Translations under genes and position numbers: made by a program | Shown here: positions 1-11,152 of the stretch, one piece after another | Numbering within the stretch: position 1 is the first letter of the stretch | Layout of the letters: each line of letters starts with the position of its first letter | Notes under the pieces: model-generated | What the model saw: only the letters and a program-made list of their open reading frames with translations | Told to the model about the DNA's origin: nothing | Databases searched by the model: none | Source: Ulva prolifera | Lineage: Eukaryota > Chlorophyta > Ulvophyceae > Ulvales > Ulvaceae | Assembly: GCA_023078555.1 (NCBI GenBank) | Contig: CM041202.1 | Coordinates: 1,794,022 to 1,858,021 of the forward strand | Reading direction: 5' to 3' | DNA: 64,000 nt

Positions 1-373
1 TTAGGCCTGCACGTATGTCAAGACAACAATTTAATTAAATTATATGACACAATGGTGGTAATTTTGAATCCCTGTTGACTCACGGGGAACTTAATGGTTG
101 TGGAGTTGCTGCAGGGGATCCGCAAGAGGGCAGCAAGGCAGGTGTTACGCGACACGTGGGGTTTGAATTAGCCGACACGTGGGGGCCTTGCAGCACTCAA
201 CTGTGTCTGTAGCCTGTAGGCCAGACATGGTCTGAGCGTGAACTGCAACCATCGTATTGTAGACATGCATGCAGTATCGGTACGAATTACCGTCTGGCAG
301 TACACGAGGATTGATCTGCGTCATGCAATATCTCCTTTGTGCAGGCCCTCCGAGCTGAATCGGTTGCAGCTGT

Positions 374-449
374 GTAAAGTAAAGTAAATCCAAATTTACT
401 GAGCCGTATCCTATTGGACATTGACAACTCCGAATTAACGGGACCACAT
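374..449 (-). repeat. truncated SINE tail
   Basis: This is a minus-strand copy of a roughly 75-bp block that recurs at 18651, 28772, 55679 and 59066. It runs from a GTGGTCCCGTTAATTCGGAG-like start to a TTTACTTTAC tail. It matches the 3' part of the tRNA-headed element at 55480, so it is probably a 5'-truncated SINE copy. Confidence 0.7.
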
Positions 450-890
450 ATGCCCATATGTGTGATCATGCATTTTAATCACGCACAGCATGCAGTCACA
501 CCAGCTCTTGAATCCTTTGCAACTGCATTGGCTGTTGGGCTTGCCCAGGATCAAACTCCTTGGAGTACGACCTCGCCACACCCATGTGTGCAACTCGTTC
601 AAAGGCATTTCGGCAGCGCCTTGCATGCTTTCGCTATGCTGTTGCATGTATCTTGCGATCCCTGCTCCGCAGCTGGGCTCCAGCGGCACATGTGCCTGCG
701 GTTGAAAGATTTCCTATATGTTTGCAAGGCGACTATATTTTTGCAAGGCGTGAGAGTGACAATACATGACAGTGTTCACACCAAGGCGATGTGATGGAAA
801 CGTGGTGATGTGATCCCCAAAAGTCATGAATTTGCAAGCAAGTACATTCCTCCCAAAGGCAAAGAAAAGCAGATCTGGATAATTGTAGCC

Positions 891-940
891 ATGTTTTAAC
901 TGGACAATGACAACTCCGGATGACCGGGACCACATGCCTT
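891..940 (-). repeat. diverged SINE tail fragment
   Basis: A partial, mutated copy of the same tail block. The GGTCCCGG...CCGGAGTTGTCATTGTCC order is recognisable on the minus strand but the TTTAC end is absent. Confidence 0.45.
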
Positions 941-1858
941 TATGGCCATGTCCACAATTTTGTGGTCGCCCTCTGTGATCGGCTTACATGATGGACGACG
1001 CAACACGCACGCCCACATGAAACAAGAAAACGCTGGCCTGGTCAGTACACCTCGACCTGGCAGCTCCCGGAAACATCCCTCGCAACGCTAACGCCGCATT
1101 GTACAAAACCCTTGTGGTCAGTGCCACAGCATACCTCCCCTAACCGCCTGCATGATGTTCGCCAGCAGCACGGATTGCCTTGACGCCATGCTGCGATGAC
1201 CGATGTAAGAGTGTTTGAATCGTTTGAATATATACATTACAATGGCTGCAGCAGGCAGCCTCGCGAGCCTGACTACGAGCCTTTCTCCCTCTTGGCTTGC
1301 AACCTGGAAGGCATGAGTTCGTCGCTGCCGAGCAGTGACAGCCTGGCGAGCCTGACCACGAGCCTGTTCCCCGCTTCCTCTCTGGCACGGTACTGCTCTA
1401 AGCACTCCTCCTGTAGCAAAGGCGCACAATTTATGTCAAGCGTGCTGTTCCGGAACAACACGCAATCGTGTTCGGCCTGGTGCAACATCGTGTGCCTGGT
1501 GAGTGTTTGAGTGAACAATAAGGGCGAGCTTAGAAGGTAAGCCAGGAGAATTGCTGCGTCGAAGCTGCACATGTAATTACCCCTCCCATCATTGACACGA
1601 TCATGCCACTGGCTCCCTGTGCTGAAGAATACTGCGTGTTAATACTGCGTGTGAATGCGCATCACAGCACCTATCACCTGTCTGCATGCTGCAGCTCGCC
1701 ACTAGGATAAGTATGGCGGATGTGGAGGTATTGTTGTCTGACACTGCCCCGATTTCATGGCGTACACACAAGCACAGCAATGCCCAAAATTGATCGGTGC
1801 CTCAGCCCGACCATACCCACCGACACGCAACCATGAAGCTGCAGTGGATGGTGCGGCA

Positions 1859-1910
1859 AGCAAGATGTAAGCTCGTTCACCATACATGGTGAACGAGCTT
1901 ACATCTTGCT
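1859..1910. repeat. perfect 25-bp inverted repeat (foldback)
   Basis: The left arm (1859-1883) and right arm (1886-1910) are exact reverse complements, separated by 2 bp (AC). The unit would form a 25-bp hairpin or cruciform. I see no terminator-like T run and no recognisable gene around it. Confidence 0.9.
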
Positions 1911-2225
1911 CGCAGCATGGCATGCCTGGTGGTGGCAAACACAATGCTTGGGAACTGCGGATGGCTACCAACCGGGAGCGCCGTCCAGGAAATCTATGCG
2001 TTGATACCTACGATGTGCGGCAGTGAGGCATCTCAGAAGCTCATGTGCACGGCATGGCTCGGCAGTCAATGACCTTTGCGCCACGACCCACCACCAGGCA
2101 TCACGAGGACATTCTCGGGCCTTACACCACACGCTGCAAGAGGACAGTGATGACATGCCAATGGCAGCAACAACCTGTGAGTGACCGATACACGCACATA
2201 CGTACGGAAGCATGCTGATGTCTAG

Positions 2226-3685
2226 CTAGGCGGAATCTTGAGCAGAAACACGCAGTCCGAACTCGGTGGGCGGTGAAATTGCATGTGAGGCACGATGGGT
2301 TGTCAGTGTACCGTCTGTGTTGCTAGTGTGACGCTTGTGTTGTGCGCACCCTCCGACACGAATCCACTTGGTCGCAGACCACTTGTCCCCCTTTGTGGTT
2401 GGGCATGAGCCATGTAGGGATGAGGGATCTTCCCTTCCATCTGGGTGGAGAGAAAAGAAGAGCAGGGCGTTTCCTCGCCTTGCTTTGACTGACAGGCCTT
2501 TCTTAGCACAGTCTGACCAGTCATCTCCATACACCTTCTCCTGAGCATTAGGAAAGACCGTCTCACCGCCCTCCTCTGGTGTTGTCAGGTACATCAAGAT
2601 TGTCGCAATCCGCTGGCCTCCTCGATTTGGGGCCTGATTGATTTTGTCATGAAAGAAATCGTGGTGCGGTTCGTACTTCTGGCCATTTTGATAGTGAAGA
2701 ATTTGCATTGCCTCTTGATTTGCCGCAGGGATCATGGACGCCTGCATGGACAGAATGGTGAAAGCTTTTCCGGGGTATCGATAGTTTTTCGCAAACAATT
2801 CAAGAGATACAAGCCGACAGCGCATGGGAGTGACCAGCTCGTGGACCTGCCCAACATTTTGCTGGTTACAGAGAGACAGGCAGCCGCTCCGAGTACCGAA
2901 TTGTTGCCTCGATTCCTGAATAGTGTTTGCATCACCAGCACAGACACAGATGGTACCTCACACAGGATGTCTCCATGAGCCAAGCAGGCGACAGGCTCTA
3001 GACCGGTGCATCCACAGGCAGCCTTCCTTGCTCACAGCATATGTGCAGCTTACTTACTTGGCCCTTACCTGCAGCTCCAAGTGCAGTGACATACCTCCGC
3101 CACCCGTTTTTCGATTGCAGAAACGACCGAGTCCCGGCCTTTCGGCAAGAATGTGCCGGTCGATGTCCGGACCTCGGAAGCCATGCTCTGACCAGTTTTG
3201 CTATTCGCCACTGTCGAATTATGCATGTGTGACTCCGACAAGGCGATCAGGTGGTCACATTCTGCGTCTGTGAGGAATCGCTTCAACAGGTACGCCCTGG
3301 GCGACCAGGACAGCTGTATCCTCTCTCCACTCCAATCAGTCTGCGAATCGAGCGTATCTCAGTTCGCGGACATAAGAATAATTTCTCCGCTCGGGATTGT
3401 GGCAAGCCGAAACGCCCTCGTCGACAGCAAGTCTGCCAAGGCGCTCCAAGCCAAAGGTGACGTCGATACATGCTCAGGAAAAAGGAAAGAAGTGATATGT
3501 GAGTCTTTCCGGCATGAATATGTGCCGAAACTGGTGTGATCGGTTGCTCGCACCGTGTCGTCATCTAGCAACGTTGAAGCCTCGCCGTTCCATCCTGGTA
3601 GATCGTGGTTGAATTCAGGAAGAGTTATGGATAAACACGACGGAGTGATTGCCGAAATTACAGCAAGAAGAAGTGCTAGTCCCAT
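2226..3685 (-). CDS. prolyl 4-hydroxylase, secretory
   Basis: Encodes a 2-oxoglutarate/Fe(II) prolyl 4-hydroxylase that hydroxylates proline in secreted proteins, in algae chiefly hydroxyproline-rich wall glycoproteins. My three-exon model is 3470-3685, 3095-3313 and 2226-2741, all joined in phase 0 with GT-AG introns, giving about 316 residues. A hydrophobic N-terminus (about residues 2-19) is a signal peptide or anchor, placing the enzyme in the ER/Golgi. Exon 2 opens with the family's LSWSPRAY motif. Iron and cosubstrate ligands are visible: His171 and Asp173 (YEPHHDFF), distal His255 (SLHG) and Lys265 ten residues later, the spacing known for algal P4H-1. Length is normal for the family. 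The last 45 residues are not family-like, so a further 3' intron could exist. Family sure; exact C-terminus unsure. Confidence 0.88.
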
Positions 3686-4499
3686 GCCGCACTTATTGAT
3701 GATACCTGGATGCCTGCCAACGTCGAATCAACCCAGTACTAGACTGTTTTCGGTGCGAAACGATTCAAGTGAAACTGCGTGCGTTATTGTATCCCACGTA
3801 TATGAAACTGCCTACAGACGCGCACATATGAACAGGATGTGTACAAGCAGGTTGCCCTCACGTCTCGAGTGGGGCAGATGCTGCCGCGAGTTCGTTTTCA
3901 TCGCTAACAAGAGTTGAATTCTGGAAAGCTGGTGTTGTGCGTGCGCATCGATTCACGCAACCATCGGCAACGTAAGCTGTCGCTGTGTGAGCAGCTGTCA
4001 CGATACGCTGGGAGGTGCCACAAGTAGCCATACCGAAGCATGATCGGCACACCTGCCCATCACTACCTTCATAAGAGCCACATCGTCATTCACGCAACAA
4101 ACTTTTTTCTATGGTATCATGTACACCTTGGCAGACAAGCAACCGTATCAATTACATTCCTCAGCTCGGCGAAAAGTGATCTCAGCGTGGTTGATGCCAC
4201 ATAAGCGAGCAAAACCAGCCTCAAGTGCTTCCCATCAGGCCCAGCGGTGACATCTGCTCAGTTGAAGTGTACATTATGCTTTTGCGGTGTGGTCTAAAGC
4301 TGGGTTGTAGATGCATAAATTCCCGACATGCACCCAAAATAAACACATGGGTTGCAGGCGGTATGTATGTCACAAGCAATGTGGGAGCACAGATGAGCAC
4401 TGAATTATACAAATATTAACCTGATGGGCATGGAACGGCTTGTTCGACAGGCGGACAATGTAGGGTCATGAGATTTCCCCACACAGCCACATGAAAAGC
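3686..4499. other. intergenic, nothing recognised
   Basis: Short frames occur on both strands without motifs or splice-supported joins. The right end, 'gaaaagc', is the left flank of the DIRS insertion. Confidence 0.5.
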
Positions 4500-4634
4500 A
4501 AGAAGACATTGTTACTGCACTGCGCCGGCATTGTGACGGCTTGTTCACGAGAAGATGTGCTAGAAACGTAAGCATGAACCTGCTGTCAGCGGGGTCTACA
4601 CGGTCTGACGTTCAGACCTGCCCTCATACTGCCC
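4500..4634 (+). repeat. DIRS split direct repeat A1
   Basis: A 135-bp copy at the left end of the element, identical by eye to A2 at 5243-5377. It starts with the AAGAAGA heptamer and ends at ACTGCCC. The following 365 bp up to B1 are unique and GC-rich, with no recognised product. Confidence 0.92.
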
Positions 4635-4999
4635 GGGCGGCGGGCGGGTAGGGCCAGTATGACGCCGGCGGCGCCGCAGCTGTGAACAAGCTCGCCAATT
4701 GAAACCGCTCATGTAAATCACAAACCCAGCAGTACAAACTACTGCCTTCTGCTTGCATGCCTGCTGCAGCCGGTGTGCACCGCTCGTGGTCTTAACAGCC
4801 GTGCTGTGGAGCTTCCAGGCTGCGCCTTCGAATGGATCCGGCTGTGCAGCTCATCACGCCGCCCCCACCTACCTGGTGGACCTGGAAAGCTCCAGTGACG
4901 ACGAGGCTATCCTTCCTGCTGTCCCTGCAACCACAGCTCCGGCCCCCTCCGTTGCGGCTGCTCCAACCAGCGTTAGTGATCGCCAGGGCGGTGGGCGGG

Positions 5000-5249
5000 T
5001 GCGATCCTATTTGAACGGTTGACAGCCGTCAACTCTTGTATCAATGAGAATACAGCGTGCCTGTACAGCAAGTCAGCCCAGCATTGTGCAGGCTGTTCGC
5101 TACTTGTCTGTTCCATGCTCAGCACGCTGTCTGCGCTTTCTTGCTGGTTCGTTTCTCGTGCAGCGAGCCGCTGTTCGTCTGCCCCTGTCACCACCTCAGC
5201 AATCTGTCGCAGCTCATTCTTTTGCTTTGCATCATTACAGTGAAGAAGA
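5000..5249 (+). repeat. DIRS split direct repeat B1
   Basis: 250 bp, identical by eye to B2 at the right end. It overlaps the start of A2 by the shared AAGAAGA heptamer, giving the fused internal complementary region typical of DIRS/PAT elements. Confidence 0.92.
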
Positions 5250-5377
5250 CATTGTTACTGCACTGCGCCGGCATTGTGACGGCTTGTTCACGAGAAGATG
5301 TGCTAGAAACGTAAGCATGAACCTGCTGTCAGCGGGGTCTACACGGTCTGACGTTCAGACCTGCCCTCATACTGCCC
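5243..5377 (+). repeat. DIRS split direct repeat A2
   Basis: Internal 135-bp copy of A1. The recombinase start codon follows 46 bp downstream. Confidence 0.92.
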
Positions 5378-5422
5378 AGCTCCTCGCTTACGTTCCCATT
5401 CTTCTCGCAACAATATGTTGCA

Positions 5423-6637
5423 ATGCAGCGTGCGCGTGTGGAGCACCTGTCGCTGCGGCATTTCGGGCGGTCGAAGCCCGACCTACGCAAAGCCGGGGCC
5501 CCGCGCGGACTGACCCAGGCCGAGCAGGAGGCAGCGCTTTCTGGCGCTGTGCGCGGCCACATCGCCGATGAGCGTGCGCTGCTGCGCGGCGCCCGCACCG
5601 TGGCGAACATCGACCGGGCGCACCGAGAGTTCAGCGACTTTCTGCTACAGTGGCGCACCAACGCTGCCGGCCAATGGGCCACATGCACGCCCGAGCTGGT
5701 GTTGGTCTACCTCCGCGATGTCGTGTCTCAACGCACCGGTCGGGACGGTGCCGAGCTTACCGCCTCCACGTTGAGGCAGCTAGTGTCGAACCTCAGCATG
5801 TGCTTCTGCAAGATCGGCCGCAGCGAACCATGGGATGAGTTAGACCACAGAGGGAATCCTGCTGCCAGCAGCCTGGTGCGCAACCACGTTGAGATGGCCG
5901 AGCGGCGCCAGCACGCGAACGGCGTGCGCGAGCGCAGCGCTGTGCCGGTGACCCTAGGAGTTGTGGGACAGTTGTTGCGCCATTTAGACGCCTGCGAGAC
6001 CGCAGCGGGCGCGCAGCCTTCTGTCCTGGAACAGTTGCGTTGCGCCCGAGACGCTGCTTTATTAGCGCTGCTGTGGCACAGCGGCCGGCGCGGTGCGGAT
6101 CTGTTGCGGCTGGGCTGGCACCACGTGTACGCACAGGGCACTCGTCCCGTGGACAGTTCCCCGATTCTCAGTTACTGGCGGGAGGGGTTCGGTGCTGCGG
6201 AGCTGCCGAGCGGCATACTGCTCACCCTTGACGAGCTGAAGAATGCGAAGCGGCTGCGACCCCTATCCGTAGAGGTGACTACAGAGCCTATCGCTACGGC
6301 AGACTTATGTGCGGTCAGGCGCTTACGGCATTTGCTCAATCTGCAGCGTCGCCACGGCGAGCCCGAGGGGCAGCCCGTTTTCTGTAGTTATGCAACCGTC
6401 AATCCGCCACGAACGGCTCTGACCACATCCGGATTCGCTAACCGTTTTGACCGCTTTGCTACCGCTGCTCTACCCAGCTCGGGGCCCCAGGTGTACACTG
6501 TGCATGGACTGCGCCGCGGTCGCATGCAGCATGAGCGAGATGCTGGCGGCTCTGTGCCGGACATCATGCAGCTAGCTGGGTTGAGCACTGAATCTGTAGC
6601 CCACATGTATTTGGATCCTGGACGTCATCTAGCTTAG
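5423..6637 (+). CDS. DIRS tyrosine recombinase
   Basis: A 404-residue tyrosine recombinase (phage-integrase fold) which, in this group, inserts the circular cDNA of the element. The N-terminal half resembles the helical core-binding domain. In the C-terminal half the catalytic residues can be placed: the first Arg in WHSGRRGADLLRL (about residue 220), the HxxR box as HGLRRGR (about residue 368) and the Tyr in HMYLDPG near the end. The frame is open throughout and starts just after repeat A2. It runs toward the RT region on the other strand. A Crypton was considered; the RT region and split repeats rule that out. Confidence 0.85.
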   Translation: MQRARVEHLSLRHFGRSKPDLRKAGAPRGLTQAEQEAALSGAVRGHIADERALLRGARTVANIDRAHREFSDFLLQWRTNAAGQWATCTPELVLVYLRDVVSQRTGRDGAELTASTLRQLVSNLSMCFCKIGRSEPWDELDHRGNPAASSLVRNHVEMAERRQHANGVRERSAVPVTLGVVGQLLRHLDACETAAGAQPSVLEQLRCARDAALLALLWHSGRRGADLLRLGWHHVYAQGTRPVDSSPILSYWREGFGAAELPSGILLTLDELKNAKRLRPLSVEVTTEPIATADLCAVRRLRHLLNLQRRHGEPEGQPVFCSYATVNPPRTALTTSGFANRFDRFATAALPSSGPQVYTVHGLRRGRMQHERDAGGSVPDIMQLAGLSTESVAHMYLDPGRHLA

Positions 6638-6767
6638 CAGGGCTGCGGTGGTGAGGATGTGCTCACACTGCTCTCCTGCAGAATATGCAGTCGCCCAGGC
6701 CAGGGGCCATGCAGTGCTTATGTGCATAGCGTGTGTCAATTGTAATCAACCTACATCCTTACACCCA

Positions 6768-8970
6768 TTAGGCCGCAGGCCATCGGACGTGGGCTGCCTG
6801 CATGGGCACCTTCCATCCACTCACTGCGGTCTGCGCCGGCACTCGGCTAGTAGGCTGCACCATCACACTGTGTGGTCCCGTCAGCTGCCTTTGGTGCACG
6901 ATCGGCAGTCCGTGCAGCAATGTAGTGACCTCCGCCGACACTCGCCGCGGCAGTACCACTATCGCCTGTGTGCGCTCTGTTTCCACTTTCCGCAGCATAT
7001 TCAACAGCATAGACACTGGCGGGAACAGCCACAACAGCGGACGACCAGGTTTGTGGTGACCAGTCCGGTGGAGCCACGCATCCCATGTCTGCGCCATGCC
7101 GTCCACCGCAACACACCGCCCATCGTACATGTCACTGAAATACACGTCGCACATGTGCGCCTGCGCAATGGCCAGGCAATCGACGGCCGGCGTTCCCATG
7201 TCAGCAAACAGTTGCTCCTGTGCCATGCGCTGTGAGAAGCGCCAGTCTGTTTTATCCTCCCATTTCAACAACGCATCCGCGCCACGCAGCGCTGCATGCT
7301 CTCGCGGCACCCACACAAACGACAGATCGACGCCAGCCTGCCACGCTCGCACATGCAGCCCACAAACCTCCACAAAAATCTCGCCCACCCCTCGCATACG
7401 CACGCAGCACGCGTACGCTGCCTGCGAGTCCGTCCATATCTGAACCTGCATGCCCTTTTTCCGCTTGCCACCTGCAGCCAATCCTTGCATGGCCACTCTG
7501 AAGCCCCGAACCTCCCGCAGCGTACCAGACAGTCCGGCCCGTATTTCCTCTGCCCTCATGTCCGCTACCATGGTCCACTCTTGACGCCCGGACAAGAACC
7601 CCCCGAACGCCGTCTCACTGGCATCACACGCCAATACTAGGCGGTTTGCTGCACTCGCAGGCATTTTCTTTGCCAAAGCAGCGTCTGCATACAACTCTAG
7701 CACGGGTGCGGCCGCCTGCATCGGCCTCCCATTCAAATGCTCGAGGTGTGCGCTCATAAGCTCCGCCCACACGCTCCGCCATACTACGCAACCGCGCTAG
7801 CTTCCGCTCAGGTACTCTCAATTCACTGCGGCTCCAGTCAACAAACAAACCCGGAAACTGTTGCTGCCGCATTGGCCACAACTTACACTTGGCTGTAGCA
7901 TGCACAAATCCCAGGGCAGCCTCCGCCCACATTGTTGCACCAGCGGCTATAGCAGCTCCGTTCCGCATGCGATGCACTGTTGCCGCATCATCCACCAACG
8001 CCGTCAGCGCATGCCCCTATGACCTAGTCCACTCCTGAGCGCACTGCATGACCAGCGTCCACACATACGGGGCTTGCGAGAGCCCGAACGGCAGGCAGCA
8101 AAACACATAACATTGATTGTCCATCTGGAACCCCAATAGCGGCTACAGATGAGCCGCCAGGGGAACATGGTGATAGCCCGCTTTCAGGTCCCACGTGGCC
8201 ATAAATGCGTTCGGCTCACCTAATTGCACTCAGTCTGCTAATGTTTCGAACGAAAACGGCATGTATGCGAGCCACGGATTCACGTTCCGCGCATCCAAGA
8301 TCAATCGCGGCTTACCTTCAGCGTGCCTGGCCACCGCCAGCGCCAGTACCACTGGTGGGCGACAATTTCGAAATGGCCACAGAAGCACAGAACCCCTACG
8401 AACATTCGCCCTTATTTCCTGGCGTGCAAAGCAGTCGTCCTCTCCCGCTTCCAGCCTATTCGAAAACACCACAGGCGGCGGCTCGGCCCGTGCCAGCATC
8501 ATGTCTATCTCTCCATTGCGCAGCCCTGCCTGCCTCAACGCAGACCTCACACCATTCACACGCTTGTCATGTCTCGGTTCCGCACACTTTCCAGCTCCTT
8601 GAGGGTCACAAACCAGGGAATCCCGTGACCCAGCACAACACATCTCTCCAGTGCGCAGGCCTGCCCAGGGCCGCGCGCACAGCCCCCCACACCCGAATAT
8701 ACCGACAGTTGGCCCCCACATATGCTACTCTCCGGGCGCATTCTGCGCTGTAGTGCAGCCGCGTACGCATGCTCTGTGCCCACTGCGTCCGGCAGACCCA
8801 ACGGCCCGCTTCAAACACATCTACCATCACCTGCAGCCATAGGCCCACGTCGGCCGCCTCCGCACTCCAGCCGCTCTGCACGCCGGTCGCTTCCCAGTCC
8901 TGCGGTGAAGGGGAGAACGGTGGAGCCGTAGTGATCCACCTGTTGCGATCAGCGCGATCGACACGCACTG
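6768..8970 (-). pseudogene. DIRS reverse transcriptase-RNase H region, broken
   Basis: Minus-strand remains of the element's RT/RNase H polyprotein. RT blocks seen in order are KPRLILDARNVN, WDLKAGYHH, LPFGLSQAP and the catalytic VDD. They are followed by RNase H blocks LACDASETAFGG, REVRGF, WTDSQAAYA and WVPREHAALRGAD. Order and spacing fit DIRS elements. The upstream part (8560-8970) may be the N-terminal domain. The region looks interrupted in about two or three places, so the copy is probably not autonomous. Some gaps could be introns rather than damage. Confidence 0.8.
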
Positions 8971-9120
8971 CTCAGCCCGGCCCCAGCTCGTAATCGGCTG
9001 CTGCGGCCACCTGATCACCGGCGAAGGAATGTGACTCCAGCTTGGGAATGCTGCGTTCTCCGGGGAGCAGTCGCCGTTGCACGGCCTGTATTTTTGCAGC
9101 GCTTTCCCGTGCGGTCAGCA

Positions 9121-9745
9121 GGGGCAGCAGCGAGCAGCGGGTCCAGCAGCGGGGTCAGCAGCGGGTCAGCAGCAGGTCAGCAGCGGGTCAGCAGCAGCAG
9201 GGTCAGCAGCAGGGTCAGCAGCAGGGTCAGCAGCGGGTCAGCAGCAGGGTCAGCAGCAGGTCATCAGCAGGTCAGCAGCGGGTCAGCAGCAGGGTCAGCA
9301 GCGGGGTCAGCAGCGGGTCAGCAGCAGGTCAGCAGCAGCAGGGTCAGCAGCAGGGTCAGCAGCGGGTCAGCAGCAGCGAGCAGCGGGTCCAGCAGCGGGG
9401 TCAGCAGCGGGTCAGCAGCAGGTCAGCAGCAGGTCAGCAGCAGGGTCAGCAGCAGGGTCAGCAGCGGGTCAGCAGCAGGTCAGCAGCAGGTCAGCAGCAG
9501 GTCAGCAGCGGGGTCAGCAGCGGGTCAGCAGCGGGTCAGCAGCAGGTCAGCAGCAGCGTCAGCAGCAGGGTCAGCAGCAGGTCATCAGCAGGTCAGCAGC
9601 GGGTCAGCAGCAGGTCAGCAGCAGGGTCAGCAGCGGGTCAGCAGCAGGTCAGCAGCAGGTTCAGCAGCAGGGTCAGCAGCAGGGTCAGCAGCAGGTCAGC
9701 AGCAGGGTCCGCAGCAGGTAAGCAGCAGGGTCAGCAGCGGGCCAG
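9121..9745 (+). repeat. minisatellite of GGGTCAGCAGCA-type units
   Basis: About 620 bp of 9- to 12-bp units alternating GGGTCAGCAGC and AGGTCAGCAGC, open in all three plus frames (QQQ/SAA/VSS strings). It lies inside the DIRS element, past the 5' end of the minus-strand RT region. Higher-order blocks repeat (for example 9121-9180 against 9370-9430), a sign of unequal slippage. Confidence 0.9.
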
Positions 9746-9839
9746 TAGCGGGCTGTGGGCTCTGTTTTAATGTGGCCTTTGTGTGTGGCTCCGGATGCGA
9801 ATCTTTTATTGTGTGTGTCTATTCCCGTTCACTGTAACA

Positions 9840-10230
9840 CAGCAGTAGGTTAGCGGAGATCCAGCAGCGAAGCAGCAGTGGGTCAGCAGAAGGTTAGCAG
9901 TGGAGCAGCAGCAGGTCAGTAGCCGTTGACAGCGGGTCGGCAGTGGGTCAGCAACAGGGCAGCAGCAGTTGACAACGAATCAGCAATGGGTCAGCAGCAG
10001 GTCAGCAACAGTTGACAGGGAGTCAGCAGTATCTCTAGAGATACGTCAGCAGCAGGTCAGCGGGACGGCAACAGGGTAGCTTGCAGGTCAGCGGCGGGCC
10101 AGGAACAGTCAGCAGTACAGTGGTGAGGTTATTTTTCGTTAAGGTGAGGCGATGTGTGCGGGTGCATTGCTTGTGGGTTAGCAGAGGGCGAGCAGCAGGT
10201 CTGCGACAGGCAGCAGCAGAGCTGCAGGCA
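9840..10230 (+). repeat. degenerate extension of the minisatellite
   Basis: Scattered diverged units (CAGCAGTGGGTCAGCAG and similar) continue for about 400 bp and fade toward B2. This suggests an older, larger array of which the clean block is a recent re-expansion. Confidence 0.6.
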
Positions 10231-10902
10231 GCGTGGTGTGCAGCCGTCCGCCAGGAGCGCTCACAACGCACATGAGTGGACTGTCTGCGTTGCACCGAAG
10301 ATGTCCCGATGCGTTTGTCACTGTCGGCAGCGGTGAGCAGGAAACGAGTGGAAAAGAGCGCGGCGCACCACTGCCGGCTTCTCGGGGCATGAGGAGTCAC
10401 ATCTTGGATGCTCTTCCCGACTCGGAACGGCTTTTGTCGCGACGAGTTGGTCTCCGGCGTGCGCGGCTCGTCGGGAGTCGCAGCGGGTTGGTCAATGACT
10501 TCCAACTCTCAGATGACCAGCTGCCCTGGCTACTGCTGAGCCTCTCCTCATCTTTCTCCTCGTCAAATTTGCGCCAGCGCTGTGTCGGGTTCGTAGCCCC
10601 GCTGCTCCGAGTCCATCAGAGCGAGGTCGTCCACGTCTCTCCCAGCTATCTCGGAACCAGCAGAAGCTAGCAGCACCAGCGTGACCGGAATGGTGCGCAC
10701 GAGCCCACTGAAGCGGATCCGTGCCAGTCTGACGTATTTCGCTGCCGTCTCTAGAGAAGATCTTTGTACTGGTCGACGCGAATCGGCTCGAAAGCAATGA
10801 GCGCGCTGTTTGCATCAATCGACAGCTGTGGCACGAAGAATGTATGTGGCTCCAGCTTCGCGGCGCTAGGTAGGCGTGGGTCCAGCATCCCCGATCAGTG
10901 TC

Positions 10903-11152
10903 TGCGATCCTATTTGAACGGTTGACAGCCGTCAACTCTTGTATCAATGAGAATACAGCGTGCCTGTACAGCAAGTCAGCCCAGCATTGTGCAGGCTGTT
11001 CGCTACTTGTCTGTTCCATGCTCAGCACGCTGTCTGCGCTTTCTTGCTGGTTCGTTTCTCGTGCAGCGAGCCGCTGTTCGTCTGCCCCTGTCACCACCTC
11101 AGCAATCTGTCGCAGCTCATTCTTTTGCTTTGCATCATTACAGTGAAGAAGA
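10903..11152 (+). repeat. DIRS split direct repeat B2 (right end)
   Basis: A 250-bp copy of B1 ending in AAGAAGA, after which unrelated flank (gccaatg) begins. This fixes the right boundary of the element. Confidence 0.92.

Larger units (their letters stand above)
1..2225. other. gene-poor stretch with SINE tails and a foldback
   Basis: I see no convincing coding region here. The open frames are short and overlap on both strands. Recognisable content is limited to one SINE tail, a diverged second one and a long perfect inverted repeat, each listed separately. A short imperfect internal duplication (a repeated 'gcgagcctgaccacgagcct'-like block) lies near 1260-1370. The low-end part may include the 3' flank of the prolyl hydroxylase gene. 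Confidence 0.5.
4500..11152. mobile_element. DIRS-order tyrosine-recombinase retrotransposon (PAT/Kangaroo-like)
   Basis: A 6.65-kb element with the split direct repeats that define the PAT/DIRS group: A1, then B1 overlapping A2, then the coding part, then B2. A1 equals A2 and B1 equals B2 as far as I can read. It carries a tyrosine recombinase frame on plus and a reverse transcriptase/RNase H region on minus, so the two converge. There is no target-site duplication. Instead the heptamer AAGAAGA sits at the left end, at the B1/A2 joint and at the right end, consistent with insertion of a circular DNA by recombination. Opposite strands for the two enzymes are, as I recall, also reported for Kangaroo of Volvox. 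The identical repeats argue for a recent insertion. The recombinase frame looks whole; the RT region looks broken in about two or three places. Confidence 0.9.

Noticed and set aside
5423-6637. Crypton (recombinase-only DNA transposon)
   Set aside because: Split direct repeats and an RT/RNase H region within the same boundaries identify a DIRS-type retrotransposon.
9121-9745. CRISPR-like array
   Set aside because: Units are 9-12 bp with no spacers, and the genome is eukaryotic.
9031-9837. Three overlapping plus-strand frames of 214-268 codons (QQQ, SAAG, VSS strings)
   Set aside because: All three frames are open because the unit repeats without stops; this is translation of a minisatellite.
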